From JAQUBU01 sp036677685 (GTDB lineage Bacteria; Bacillota; Syntrophomonadia; Syntrophomonadales; Syntrophomonadaceae), in the NCBI GenBank assembly GCA_036677685.1, contig JAVBWA010000013.1:1-64000 (forward strand): 64,000 nt of DNA, written 5' to 3'. Below are positions 35,686 to 44,393 of this stretch, piece by piece. Made by a program: the position numbers and the translations under genes. Under the pieces are notes generated by a model. It was not told the origin of the DNA. It made no database searches and worked only from the letters and a program-made list of their open reading frames with translations. Position 1 is the first letter of the stretch. Each line of letters starts with the position of its first letter.

Positions 35686-37647
35686 TCACTCTGTTCCCAG
35701 ACCTCTCCGCAAAAAACCGGGCAGCCATGATTCATCAACCTCAGTTCCATCCGTTTGGGGTGAATGCAGAGGACAGATTTCATCGGGCTGGGTTCCCTCA
35801 ATAAAGGCCATGCCGATTTGCCGCGGGCATGACTCGCTGGCAACCTGCCCACTGTCCAGGCATATATTTAATTCCGTAACATTATCCGGTTTGACAAAAT
35901 CGTCCTCCGCCAGCTTTACAGAGGCATCATGCATAAAATTGGCCCAGATCGGACCGGCTGCTACGCTTCCAGTCAAGTTAACATTCTGATTCTTATCGTA
36001 CCCCACCCATACTGCACAGCATAATTTGGGTGTATACCCAACAAACCAGGCATCGTTAAATTGGTCGGTTGTACCAGTCTTGCCTGCCGCCGGGCGCCCT
36101 ACTATGCTTTTAAGATGCGACCCGGTGCCTCCAGGCTCCAAAACACCTTTCAGCATATCGGTGATAATATAGGCATTGTCGGCGCCAATTACTCTTCTTT
36201 GGGTTACTTTGTTTTCTTCCAAAACCACACCGTTTTTGTCCACGACTTTCAATATGTAAATCGGAGTGCTGTATATGCCCTGGTTGGCAAAAACCGAATA
36301 ACCGGCCGCCATATCGACCGGTCTGACCACACTGGACCCCAGCGGCAGCGATAAAACCGGCTGAATATTCTGGAACCCGAACTTTTCGGCATGGCGGGCA
36401 CTATCGGCCGGGCTCAGGTACTTGTTTACCTGAACTGCCACTACATTATCAGATTTCATTACTGCTTCTTTTAAAGTAAACTCGCGCCAGTGATAAGGTT
36501 CATCACCATAATCGGTCGGGCGGTAGGTATCGCCGGTCGGCAGTTCATACTCGACTTCCTCACACATAACCCGATAGGCGGAAGTTAATCCATAATCAAC
36601 TGCCAGCGAATACATGAACGGTTTAAAAGTCGAGCCGGGCTGGCGTTCGGAATAAACCCGGTTAAATGTTGATTCGCCATAATTTCTGCCGCCGATTAGC
36701 GCCCGAATCTCACCATTGCTGACATCCATCGCCACCAGGGCGGCTTGCAGTTTGGGGTCTCTATCCTGCATACCTGCCTGGAAAGCCTGATTGGCAGCCT
36801 TTTGCATAAACAAATCGAGAGTCGTATAAACCTGGAGTCCACCCTGGTACACCATGCGTTCACCATATTTCTCACTAAGGTACTCCTTGACCATAGCAAT
36901 AAAGTAGGGTGCTTCTCCTGCCACATACGCACCTTTGCGATAGTTTAAAGGTTGTGCCAGAGCCTCCTGCCTCTCTTCTTCAGTGATTTTTTGCTCGTTC
37001 AGCATCCGCTGTAAAACCACCTCTTGTCTTTTTTTAGCTGTATCCGGATTTATATAGGGGTTGTATTGGCTGGGCCAACGGGGCAGACCTGCCAATAAAG
37101 CGGATTCTGCCAGATTTAAATCTTTTGCGCTTTTAGCGAAAAAAGTACGCGCCGCAACTTCAATTCCATAAGCACCCTGGCCAAAATAAATGGTATTGCA
37201 ATACATGGAAAGAATTTCGTCCTTGCTGTATTTTCTTTCCAGTTCCAGGGCATAGATCAACTCTTTGGCTTTGCGCAGGAAGGTTCTCTCGTTGCTCAAA
37301 AATAAATTTTTGGCAGTCTGCTGGGTTATCGTACTGCCCCCTTCAACGACCTTCCGGGCTTTAATATTTATATAAAATGCACGCAAAATGCCGCCAATAT
37401 CAATACCATGATGCTTATAAAAGTTTTTATCTTCAACCGCAATAACCGCCTGAATAAAACTCTCCGGCATTTCTTCCAGCCGAATACTGATACGGTTTTG
37501 TTCCCCCAGCCCTTTTACGGACTGGCCGTTTATATCATAAACGACTGAAGCTTCTGGAACTTCAATCTGCGGCAGGCTGAAACTGAAAGCAACATTGCCA
37601 AGCAGCAGCATAAATATAAGAATGCAGAAAAAAGGCCTCTTTAGCAT
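35686..37647 (-). CDS. Class A penicillin-binding protein (PBP1A-type)
   Basis: Bifunctional peptidoglycan synthase, 653 residues, anchored by an N-terminal helix (FFCILIFMLLLGNVAFSF). The GT51 transglycosylase domain has AVEDKNFYKHHGID with the catalytic glutamate, GGSTITQQTAKNL, and a second glutamate region RKAKELIYALELERKYSKDE. The transpeptidase domain has the nucleophile motif STFK, SDN and KTGTT. The start is an ATG at 37647 with AAGGAGG six bases upstream; the open frame to 37677 begins before that site. It is a single-gene unit. It may serve vegetative or sporulation wall synthesis. Confidence 0.95.
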   Translation of the reverse strand: MLKRPFFCILIFMLLLGNVAFSFSLPQIEVPEASVVYDINGQSVKGLGEQNRISIRLEEMPESFIQAVIAVEDKNFYKHHGIDIGGILRAFYINIKARKVVEGGSTITQQTAKNLFLSNERTFLRKAKELIYALELERKYSKDEILSMYCNTIYFGQGAYGIEVAARTFFAKSAKDLNLAESALLAGLPRWPSQYNPYINPDTAKKRQEVVLQRMLNEQKITEEERQEALAQPLNYRKGAYVAGEAPYFIAMVKEYLSEKYGERMVYQGGLQVYTTLDLFMQKAANQAFQAGMQDRDPKLQAALVAMDVSNGEIRALIGGRNYGESTFNRVYSERQPGSTFKPFMYSLAVDYGLTSAYRVMCEEVEYELPTGDTYRPTDYGDEPYHWREFTLKEAVMKSDNVVAVQVNKYLSPADSARHAEKFGFQNIQPVLSLPLGSSVVRPVDMAAGYSVFANQGIYSTPIYILKVVDKNGVVLEENKVTQRRVIGADNAYIITDMLKGVLEPGGTGSHLKSIVGRPAAGKTGTTDQFNDAWFVGYTPKLCCAVWVGYDKNQNVNLTGSVAAGPIWANFMHDASVKLAEDDFVKPDNVTELNICLDSGQVASESCPRQIGMAFIEGTQPDEICPLHSPQTDGTEVDESWLPGFLRRGLGTE

Positions 37648-37707
37648 AGCCATCCTCCTTTTTCCTAAATTACCCACTTTTAACGAGCTTTATCCCTTTG
37701 GCAGACA

Positions 37708-37733
37708 CAAAAAAGCCGCAATCACTTGCGGCT
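37708..37733 (-). terminator. Terminator of the PhoU-like gene
   Basis: On the minus strand AGCCGCAA and TTGCGGCT flank a four-base loop and are followed by TTTTTT. It ends the 37841-38467 transcript. Confidence 0.8.
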
Positions 37734-37804
37734 CAGTTTTACGATGTTTTTAGGAATTCTTACATTTTATTCAATTCTATACGTCTTTTAAAAGGTTAAG
37801 GTAA

Positions 37805-37840
37805 CGTTCTTCCCCTCACACCTTACCCCTTACGCCTCAC
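37805..37840. repeat. C-rich intergenic repeat (copy 2)
   Basis: GTTCTTCCCCTCACACC, then TTACCCCTTACGCCTCAC, matches the repeat at 27879-27914 with few changes. It abuts the stop codon of the PhoU-like gene. Confidence 0.65.
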
Positions 37841-38467
37841 CTAAGAGTATTTGACACAAATATTGCTGATGAGTTCACCAACATCCTGAACGTAATCCTG
37901 AGCCATTTCTATATGTTCATAAACTTCACGCCACTTAATTATGGCAATAGGATCGCTTTCATTCTGGAACAACTGGGCTACCCCTTCGCGATACAACATA
38001 TCCTGTTTTCTTTCCAGCTGTCTCATTTGTTCACAATAATTAAGAATTTCTTTATTATTGTTTTCCAGATTGGCTATGAGATTAAATGCCTTTTCCTGCA
38101 ACAGCAAAGCCTCATTCAGGACTTTTACCATTTCCTTTACGCGCTGATCCGGCTGGCCGGCTTTGTAAAGAATCATCCGGTCTATAATACCAGTGATATA
38201 ATCCAGGGTAGTTGACAGCTTTTGTACTAGCCGAAAGGCATCCTCGCGGTCAAAAGGCAGTATAAAGCTGGTGTTTAACCTGCGCATCAACTCCTGAATA
38301 AGCAGATCCCCTTCGTGCTCCATAGCTGTTAACTTAGCCATTTTTATATCAAGCTCGGTATAGTCATTAACTACATCTAACAGGATGTCGCCTCCCCTAA
38401 CTACCATCCGGGCGCTTTCACTAAATAAATTAAATAATTGCTCATCTTTGGTGCCAAACAACCGCAA
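37841..38467 (-). CDS. DUF47/PhoU-like protein
   Basis: An all-helical protein, 208 residues, of the DUF47 (PhoU-like) family. It opens with RLFGTKDEQLFNLFSESA. The helical repeats carry acidic metal-binding patterns such as LTAMEHEGDLLIQELMRRL and SFILPFDREDAFRL. These proteins usually accompany a Pit-type phosphate transporter, but none is adjacent here. The start is uncertain. A TTG at 38467 has AGGGG eight bases upstream, while the GTG at 38476 overlaps that site. It has its own terminator. Confidence 0.85.
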   Translation of the reverse strand: MRLFGTKDEQLFNLFSESARMVVRGGDILLDVVNDYTELDIKMAKLTAMEHEGDLLIQELMRRLNTSFILPFDREDAFRLVQKLSTTLDYITGIIDRMILYKAGQPDQRVKEMVKVLNEALLLQEKAFNLIANLENNNKEILNYCEQMRQLERKQDMLYREGVAQLFQNESDPIAIIKWREVYEHIEMAQDYVQDVGELISNICVKYS

Positions 38468-38528
38468 CTCCGTCACCCCTTGTTTATAAAATACATTTTT
38501 TGTAATTAGAATTCAGATCAAAGCTACC

Positions 38529-38693
38529 TATTTAAGCATCGGAAGAAACTGTGAAGCAGTTTCTTCACAATTTAATCATTCCCGAAGAGAATCAATATAA
38601 GTGGTCCCCGTAGGGGGCAACACACCGCTGCAACGAGGCGGGAGACCGTAATCCGCCGCCGGTTTGATTAACAGGAACCCAATTGCTTAAATA
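38529..38693. repeat. 165-bp structured element with 10-bp terminal inverted repeats
   Basis: TATTTAAGCA at the left end is answered by TGCTTAAATA at 38684-38693. Internal dyads include AAACTG/CAGTTT, CCCCGTAGGGGG and GGCGG/CCGCC. Part of the sequence recurs at 15290-15356. It fills the gap between the PhoU-like and radical SAM genes. It could be a MITE or an RNA-encoding element. No target duplication was recognised. Confidence 0.65.
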
Positions 38694-38716
38694 CCGGAAA
38701 GCATATTTTCGCCTCG

Positions 38717-39595
38717 TTATAATGCTCTGAGATAATCAGGACGCAGGTAGTCCCGGTCATTTTTGCTGATAATATTATTTATCAAATTAAGAATTTTCGT
38801 TTTGTCTTCCGGAAGCCGGCCTTTGATGGCCAGGTAATTCGAAGCGTGGTTGCTTCTAAATTCGGTTCCCTGAAGTTCCAAATGCTCGATCATAATACGC
38901 AGTTCGTCCAGGATTTCAAAAGGTTCAGGCAGTTCAAACTCTCCCTTTTGGCACTTTTTATACAATTCAGTCCGGGGTTCCAGCATTAAGGTCAAGGCCC
39001 CGATATAATCCGGGTTTATATCATTCAGAATTCTTGCCGTTTCCCGGGCGTGGGTCACTGCTTGAGGAGTCCGCCCCGCCAATCCTAATAATACCGTAAC
39101 TGAGAGCAGAATCCCAGCCTGGCGAATTTTCCTGCCGGCTTCGACCATTTCTTCATAGGTCACGCCTTTTTTTATAGCTTTAAGCAGTTCCGCATCTCCG
39201 GTCTCAACACCCAAATAGGCAATAGTCAGGCCGGCTGCCTTAAGCTCCTGCAATTCGGCTGGATCTTTTTTCAGAATACTGTCCGGGCTGGCATATATGC
39301 CAACATGCTTTAAGCTATGAAAGCTCCTGTATAATTCCTTTAATATTGTTAACAAATCAGCAGTTTCCATGGCCAGGGCATCCCCATCCGCCAGGAAAAC
39401 TTTAAGCAAATTGCCATAATAAAGTTTGGCCATGCGAATATCGGCCATGATTTCTTCCAGGCTTCTGACCCGATATTTTTTATCCTTATACATTGAACAG
39501 AAGGTACATCTATTATGGGAACAGCCTACTGTACACTGTAATATATAACTTCTAGCTTCACTGGGCGGTCGGAAAACATTTCCTTCATACCTCAT
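38717..39595 (-). CDS. Radical SAM protein with CX4CX2C cluster motif
   Basis: A 292-residue radical SAM enzyme starting MRYEGNVFRPPSEARS. The iron-sulfur motif is CSHNRCTFC, with four residues between the first two cysteines where classical enzymes have three. It is followed by MYKDKKYRVRSLEEI. The barrel continues with VFLADGDALAM and ISLGVETGD-like YLGVETGDAELLKAIKKG. The start is an ATG at 39595 with AAAGGGGG eight bases upstream. It resembles a COG1032-like group common in anaerobes. The reaction is unknown. It is a single-gene unit. Confidence 0.87.
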   Translation of the reverse strand: MRYEGNVFRPPSEARSYILQCTVGCSHNRCTFCSMYKDKKYRVRSLEEIMADIRMAKLYYGNLLKVFLADGDALAMETADLLTILKELYRSFHSLKHVGIYASPDSILKKDPAELQELKAAGLTIAYLGVETGDAELLKAIKKGVTYEEMVEAGRKIRQAGILLSVTVLLGLAGRTPQAVTHARETARILNDINPDYIGALTLMLEPRTELYKKCQKGEFELPEPFEILDELRIMIEHLELQGTEFRSNHASNYLAIKGRLPEDKTKILNLINNIISKNDRDYLRPDYLRAL

Positions 39596-39768
39596 CCAAC
39601 TAACCCCCTTTACCTTTTTACAATAAGGTAGTCGCCATATCTTAATATTATACAAAATAATTTAATTTGTGAAACAAAATACATTTAAACGATTATAATC
39701 TAGCCATAATTTTTGTTCAACTGGATAAATTATTTTTAGAGTGCGAGCAGCAATGAGGAGGTTTTTTA

Positions 39769-39951
39769 TTGGCTAGAAAAAAAAGTATCATGTCCGAGAA
39801 TCTCAAATATGAAATCGCACGCGAGCTTGGTGTGGATCAAATTGTAAACACCGAGGGATGGGGTGCGGTCAGTTCCCGAGATTGCGGAAACATTGTAAAA
39901 ATGGCAATACAAATGGCCGAAAGAAGTCTTTCCCCACAGCAAAAGGTATAA
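39769..39951 (+). CDS. Alpha/beta-type small acid-soluble spore protein
   Basis: A 60-residue DNA-binding protein of the spore core that protects DNA from UV and heat. It has the family signature LKYEIARELGVDQIVN (with the germination protease region) and GWGAVSSRDCGNIVKMAIQMAE. The start is a TTG with GAGGAGG seven bases upstream. It is the best single clue that the organism makes endospores. Expression should depend on the forespore sigma factor; I did not find an unambiguous promoter for it. Confidence 0.92.
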   Translation: MARKKSIMSENLKYEIARELGVDQIVNTEGWGAVSSRDCGNIVKMAIQMAERSLSPQQKV

Positions 39952-39962
39952 CCTACTCGCAC

Positions 39963-39986
39963 TTTATGGGGGTTCGCCCCCATAAA
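39963..39986. terminator. Hairpin between SASP and MgtC genes
   Basis: TTTATGGGGG and CCCCCATAAA enclose a TTCG tetraloop, a very stable stem between the convergent genes. A T-run is absent on both strands. Confidence 0.7.
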
Positions 39987-40012
39987 AATTATTTAGCAGG
40001 CTTGTATGATTA

Positions 40013-40453
40013 TTACATATTACCTTTGCGGTTTTGCATATTTCTTCTCCATCTAACAAGTGGTTCAGCAAAGTATGCTATTAAGATTAAAAACAGCAAG
40101 AATATAAAGGTTATATTTAATAATCCTATGCCGATTAATATGCCAATAATCGCAGTAATCCATAAACTGGCAGCAACCGACAATCCTCGGATTTTGCGAT
40201 CCTCAGACATCCATATAAGCCCAACCCCGATAAATCCCAAAGCGGAAACGACCTGGGCAGACAGTCTTCCCGGATCACTGTACCAGGGATAGTCGAACAT
40301 TTTAAAGAACTCAAACGAAGTAATGGTGATCAGGGTAGAGCCCATACATATAATTATAAAAGTTCGTGCTGTGGAAACATATTTGCCCATGTTTAGCCCA
40401 ATTGCCGTTCCAATTACTCCAGACAATAATATCCGGAGTAAAAAAACTTCCAT
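40013..40453 (-). CDS. MgtC/SapB-family membrane protein
   Basis: A 146-residue membrane protein with about four to five helices. It has the family patterns LLSGVIGTAIGLNMG and SAQVVSALGFIGVGLIW, then IRGLSVAASLWITAIIG. It lacks the C-terminal ACT-like cytoplasmic domain of long MgtC proteins. It starts two bases after the IMP dehydrogenase stop, so it is in that operon. Members are linked to magnesium homeostasis, but the role here is unproven. Confidence 0.88.
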   Translation of the reverse strand: MEVFLLRILLSGVIGTAIGLNMGKYVSTARTFIIICMGSTLITITSFEFFKMFDYPWYSDPGRLSAQVVSALGFIGVGLIWMSEDRKIRGLSVAASLWITAIIGILIGIGLLNITFIFLLFLILIAYFAEPLVRWRRNMQNRKGNM

Positions 40454-40455
40454 GA

Positions 40456-41910
40456 TTATAAAACCTGGTAATTGGGAGCTTCTTTGGTTATGGATATATC
40501 ATGGGGATGGCTCTCAAGTAGACCAGCATTGGTAATTCGTACGAATTTGGTTTTGGTTTTCATTTCTTCTATATTATTAACTCCGCAGTATCCCATACCG
40601 GCTTTCAATCCACCGATTAACTGGAAAATGGTTTCGGAGACATAACCTTTATACGGTACCCGGCCTTCGATTCCTTCAGGAACTAGTTTCTGAGCGTCCT
40701 CCTGGAAGTAACGGTCACAGCTTCCCAGGGCCATTGCTCCCAATGAGCCCATGCCGCGATATACCTTGTAGCTTCGCCCTTGCAGAATTAAGGTCTCACC
40801 GGGACTTTCGTCAGTACCGGCAAACAGGTTGCCGATCATAACCGTATCAGCACCTGCTGCAATGGCTTTAGCGATATCCCCCGAATATTTTATGCCCCCG
40901 TCTGCAATAATGGGAATACCATACTTGCTGGCAGCCTCAACACAATCAACTACCGCAGTTATTTGCGGTACCCCTATACCAGCAATAACCCTGGTGGTGC
41001 ATATGGAGCCCGGACCAATCCCGACCTTAATCCCATCAGCCCCGGCCTTTATCAAGGCTTCGGTAGCTTCGCCGGTGGCCACGTTACCGGCGATTAGTTC
41101 TACGTCCGGGTAATTGGTCTTAATTCTGCTCACCATATTAATGACTTCCTGGGAATGCCCGTGCGCAGTATCCACTACTATCACATCGGCACTGGCCTTT
41201 ATCAAGGCTTCCGCCCGTTCCAAAGTATCACGGGCAGTTCCCACCGCAGCTCCTACCAAAAGCCTCCCCCGGCAGTCCTTGGCGGAATTGGGATACTTGT
41301 AGGCCTTCTCAATATCTTTGATTGTAATTAGCCCCATCAGATTAAAATTATCATCAACCAGAGGCAGCTTTTCTATTTTGTGCTTGCGCAGAATGTCCAT
41401 GGCTTCGTTCATACTGGTCCCTACTGGAGCTGTAACCAACTTTTCACTGGTCATTACATTCTTTATGATTTGGTTGAAATCTGTTTCAAAACGAATATCG
41501 CGGTTGGTAATAATCCCTACAAGTTTGCTGCCCTCAGTTATCGGCACCCCGGAAATACGATAATGCTCCATTATGTCCAGGGCATCTTTGATCCGGTTTT
41601 CCGGAGATAAAAAGAAGGGGTCGGTAATTACCCCATGTTCGGACCTTTTTACCCTATCTACCATCCTGGCCTGCTCCGCAATGGTCATGTTTTTGTGGAT
41701 TATGCCTATACCACCCTCACGGGCGACGGCAATAGCCATCCGGGCTTCAGTAACCGTATCCATACCCGCGCTTAGGAGAGGGATCCCCAGCTTGATTTTG
41801 CGGGTTAAGCGTGTCGTAACATCTACATCTTTGGGCGCCATTTCGGAATGCCCCGGAATTAACAGTACATCATCAAAGGTGAGACCTTCTTTACCGAATT
41901 TATCGTTCAT
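40456..41910 (-). CDS. guaB: IMP dehydrogenase
   Basis: Makes XMP from IMP with NAD+, the committed step to guanine nucleotides. 484 residues, the usual length. The N-terminus is GLTFDDVLLIPGHSE. Two CBS domains (about 95-215) are followed by the barrel with the catalytic loop GIGPGSICTTRVIAG, whose cysteine forms the covalent XMP intermediate. The phosphate-binding region is IIADGGIKYSGDIAKAIAAG, and the flap has YRGMGSLGAM. I start at the ATG at 41910 with AAGGAGG eight bases upstream; the open frame to 41961 is not needed. The MgtC gene follows directly. Confidence 0.96.
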   Translation of the reverse strand: MNDKFGKEGLTFDDVLLIPGHSEMAPKDVDVTTRLTRKIKLGIPLLSAGMDTVTEARMAIAVAREGGIGIIHKNMTIAEQARMVDRVKRSEHGVITDPFFLSPENRIKDALDIMEHYRISGVPITEGSKLVGIITNRDIRFETDFNQIIKNVMTSEKLVTAPVGTSMNEAMDILRKHKIEKLPLVDDNFNLMGLITIKDIEKAYKYPNSAKDCRGRLLVGAAVGTARDTLERAEALIKASADVIVVDTAHGHSQEVINMVSRIKTNYPDVELIAGNVATGEATEALIKAGADGIKVGIGPGSICTTRVIAGIGVPQITAVVDCVEAASKYGIPIIADGGIKYSGDIAKAIAAGADTVMIGNLFAGTDESPGETLILQGRSYKVYRGMGSLGAMALGSCDRYFQEDAQKLVPEGIEGRVPYKGYVSETIFQLIGGLKAGMGYCGVNNIEEMKTKTKFVRITNAGLLESHPHDISITKEAPNYQVL

Positions 41911-41994
41911 CTGCTTGGCCTCCTTAAGAAATTTAGAATATATTAGCTTATTATTCGCCATTTTTCAAGACAGGCCGTTTAGCTTAATCTGAAA

Positions 41995-42231
41995 TTAATC
42001 CCCGCCAATTACCGAACCAATACCATAGTGAAAAAAATGTTCAGTCAACGATTTAATCCCCGCTTCGCTCAATCCAAACCGCTCCGCCATCTGCTGGCTG
42101 CTTAGGCCCTGTTCAATACAACTAATAAACTGATCAAAATCGATTCCCGCTTCAGCGGTCATTTCATTTAGAGAAACCGTGCGGCTCCACGGTGGATAAG
42201 ACCCCTGGTTTTCCTCCTGCTGAATATTCAC
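41995..42231 (-). CDS. Small HTH-like protein
   Basis: A 78-residue protein with a helix-turn-helix-like segment GLSSQQMAERFGLSEAGIKSL near the C-terminal half. The GTG start has AGGGGG upstream. It is encoded between IMP dehydrogenase and the candidate non-coding RNA, same strand as both. Possibly a DNA-binding regulator. Function unknown. Confidence 0.65.
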   Translation of the reverse strand: MNIQQEENQGSYPPWSRTVSLNEMTAEAGIDFDQFISCIEQGLSSQQMAERFGLSEAGIKSLTEHFFHYGIGSVIGGD

Positions 42232-42397
42232 GGTACATCCCCCTTTTTCCTAATAGCTTTCCCCGGTTAACTCAAATTAGCAGGAAAAGTTCCATTCTCT
42301 TTCTTTTGACAGGATGTGAACGGAGTATTTTTAAGGAGGAGTCCAATTTAAACCAATTACTTTTTTGTGAAGGGATAAAAGTAAGCCTAAATTGAAA

Positions 42398-42427
42398 ATT
42401 CCTCTGCTTTGTAATAAGCAGAGGAAT
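42398..42427 (-). terminator. Terminator of the candidate RNA
   Basis: ATTCCTCTGCTT and AAGCAGAGGAAT pair perfectly over a 6-base loop and are followed by TTTTC on the minus strand. Confidence 0.8.
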
Positions 42428-42668
42428 AAAATAATCCCTAACACAGGTCCCCTAAAAGAGGAGCCTGTTATTAAGTTTTTGCAACCGGACAACTTCAGTA
42501 CGCCCGACTACTTATCTCAAGAACCGTTATACCAGTCAAACAACTTTACGTACGCTCCCCTGGCAGGTTCTATAAGAACAATAATTAAGATAGAGTTATG
42601 AACATCCTTTTTCATAAGGATGATAAAACCCCTGCCAGGCAGAGGTTCATAATTCCTATATCCTATCG
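42398..42668 (-). ncRNA. Candidate structured non-coding RNA, about 270 nt
   Basis: A transcription unit without a convincing ORF. On the minus strand a promoter at 42675-42703 is followed by about 240 bases rich in pairing and then a strong terminator (42398-42427). Local stems include TTATGAAC/GTTCATAA, ATCCTT/AAGGAT, GTTCTTATAGAAC, GTACG/CGTAC and ACAGG/CCTGT. CCTGGCAGGGG near the 5' end is complementary to CCTGCCAGGGG about 75 bases later, which would compete with the local stems or make a long-range pairing. It lacks the tags I would expect of SRP RNA, tmRNA, RNase P or T-box. A 12-codon frame near the 5' end might be a leader peptide. Confidence 0.55.
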
Positions 42669-42674
42669 TTTAGA

Positions 42675-42703
42675 ATTATATCAGATAAATAGAATTGTGT
42701 ACA
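42675..42703 (-). promoter_or_regulatory. Sigma-A promoter for the candidate RNA
   Basis: On the minus strand TGTACA is followed, after exactly 17 bases, by TATAAT. The -10 is perfect and the -35 is 4 of 6. It faces the structured region and no ORF. Confidence 0.65.
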
Positions 42704-42821
42704 GCTTTTTCTAAATGTTTCCACCAATATAATATATTTACCGTCTTTACTCGTTATTTGCAACGATTTTATAATGTTGGGGCAACATCTCTTTATGTAA
42801 AAACACTTTTATCTACTTTCA

Positions 42822-43337
42822 TTAAAAATTAAATTCTTTTACATTTAGTTTTATTGTAATATTTCCTTTCTCTCCATTGATTGTTGAATAATCCAGGGAA
42901 AAGTAAAGATTGTCATTGATGATATTTATATCATCTGGGCTAAACAGCTTCTCTGAACTTATTTCCCCTATATCCCTATTTAACAAAAACTCATCAGAAA
43001 ACGAAGCACCATCATTGTCATCTGCAATTGATACAGCATTAGATAAAATTATTTCTTTATTCCCATTTTGATTTAAAAAAATAGTTTTCGAATAGGACTC
43101 AATATTTTCTTTTTGATTCCCCAAATACTGTATCTTCCCTCCATGAACTATTTGCTTATTAGGAGATATAATAACAAGCCCATCGCTTATTTTTATGTCT
43201 ATGTTTTCTGCTTCAAATGAATAAACCTTAAACACTTGTTCATCGATTTTAGTTTTATACAATACAGTTGTAAAAATAAATATTATATTTGTAATAAATA
43301 AAAGAATAAGAACTCCAAGCACAATTGATTTCTTCAT
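42822..43337 (-). CDS. Membrane-anchored protein of unknown function
   Basis: A 171-residue protein with an N-terminal hydrophobic helix (SIVLGVLILLFITNIIFIF) and a soluble, presumably external remainder. I recognise no domain. It is notably richer in A+T and asparagine/isoleucine than its neighbours, which may point to recent acquisition. The start has GGAGG six bases upstream. It is divergent from the acetyltransferase gene. Confidence 0.7.
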   Translation of the reverse strand: MKKSIVLGVLILLFITNIIFIFTTVLYKTKIDEQVFKVYSFEAENIDIKISDGLVIISPNKQIVHGGKIQYLGNQKENIESYSKTIFLNQNGNKEIILSNAVSIADDNDGASFSDEFLLNRDIGEISSEKLFSPDDINIINDNLYFSLDYSTINGEKGNITIKLNVKEFNF

Positions 43338-43526
43338 ATTTAACCTCCATATACTTTACACTTAACTAATGTTCAGTATAACTTACTTCTGTAATTGTTA
43401 CGCATCTTAAACAAACTGCGGGGAAAGCCTGAAATAAAGAAATACCATATACTTGGCCGTATAGAAAATGAAGCTACGGCGATTTTTATTTCCCAGTTTG
43501 GTAAAATTGAACAGGGGGGTTTGATT

Positions 43527-44324
43527 ATGATCTTAAGCCAATGTACTGATCTCAGGGAGTTAATACCCTTTCTTAAGCTTGATTACGCCAACAACCTGTA
43601 TTTCTTTACTTATTTAAGTGAAAATATTTCTCAGGATATTGTCTTTTTAACCTTAAAAAATCATGAAGAAATAGAATTAGTGCTATTAATAACTCCAATC
43701 CACTGTTGTATTTCCACTGTAAATATAAACCATATATTTGCCCTAGCCGGGCAATTGTCCCCGATTAACAGTACGCATGTGGTAGGCCGCCAGGATTTCA
43801 TTGAACCACTGCTGAATATAAGCAATGGAGCGGAACGCGATAAACATTTATATTCCTTGAACGAATTTACCCATGGAAGTGTTGCCGAACAAAAAATAGT
43901 AAAAAGCCAAAAAGCCTCTCGCTTTGATTTGAACGAACTAATCGGATTTTATAATAACAATGATATGCTAATAGATGCTGAAAACCGGCTGCCTGGAATT
44001 TTAAACTGGGGCAGAATATATCTGATTCGAGAAGACGATAAAATTGTGTCCTGTGCTTTGACAACTACTGAGACAAGTGATGCGGCTATGATTGGCGCGG
44101 TTTTTACCATTCCTGAATACCGGAATAAAGGCTATGCCAAAGATTGTATTATGAGTCTCTGCAGATACTTATTAATTAATGGAAAAAAGCCCTACCTGTT
44201 TTATAATCCCGATAATGCCCTGCTGGGCAGCTTATACCAATCCCTGGGGTTCCAGCCCATAAGCACCTGGATACTTGCCAGCCGGATACAAAATAAAAAG
44301 TATGAAAAAGGCCGCCCTTTTTAG
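43527..44324 (+). CDS. GNAT-family N-acetyltransferase
   Basis: A 265-residue protein with a C-terminal GNAT domain (about 150-250). The acetyl-CoA-binding stretch is AAMIGAVFTIPEYRNKGYAK, with a modified R/Q-x-x-G-x-G/A loop, and the last strand has LYQSLGFQPIST. The N-terminal 140 residues resemble the extra domain seen in two-domain GNATs. I start it at the ATG at 43527 with GGGGGG seven bases upstream; the frame reaching 43395 opens with an unsupported TTG. The substrate is unknown. Confidence 0.8.
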   Translation: MILSQCTDLRELIPFLKLDYANNLYFFTYLSENISQDIVFLTLKNHEEIELVLLITPIHCCISTVNINHIFALAGQLSPINSTHVVGRQDFIEPLLNISNGAERDKHLYSLNEFTHGSVAEQKIVKSQKASRFDLNELIGFYNNNDMLIDAENRLPGILNWGRIYLIREDDKIVSCALTTTETSDAAMIGAVFTIPEYRNKGYAKDCIMSLCRYLLINGKKPYLFYNPDNALLGSLYQSLGFQPISTWILASRIQNKKYEKGRPF

Positions 44325-44393
44325 GGAACAGCCTTCTTCACATAAGGATTTAAACCTATCGATTTGTCCGCAAAATTGTTTTAAATTCGCCCA

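Noticed and set aside
37913..38215. Plus-strand frame opposite the PhoU-like gene
   Set aside because: Shadow of the real gene; no ribosome site and no domain.
42392..42601. 69-codon plus-strand frame as a gene
   Set aside because: It starts inside the terminator hairpin and is antisense to the candidate RNA; no ribosome site or domain.
42398..42668. SRP RNA, tmRNA, RNase P or T-box
   Set aside because: None of the conserved tags I looked for is present (no GGAAGGAAGCAG, no CCA-ended tRNA-like part, no T-box bulge).
43395..43526. N-terminal extension of the acetyltransferase
   Set aside because: The extra codons begin with TTG and have no ribosome site, while the ATG at 43527 has GGGGGG seven bases upstream.
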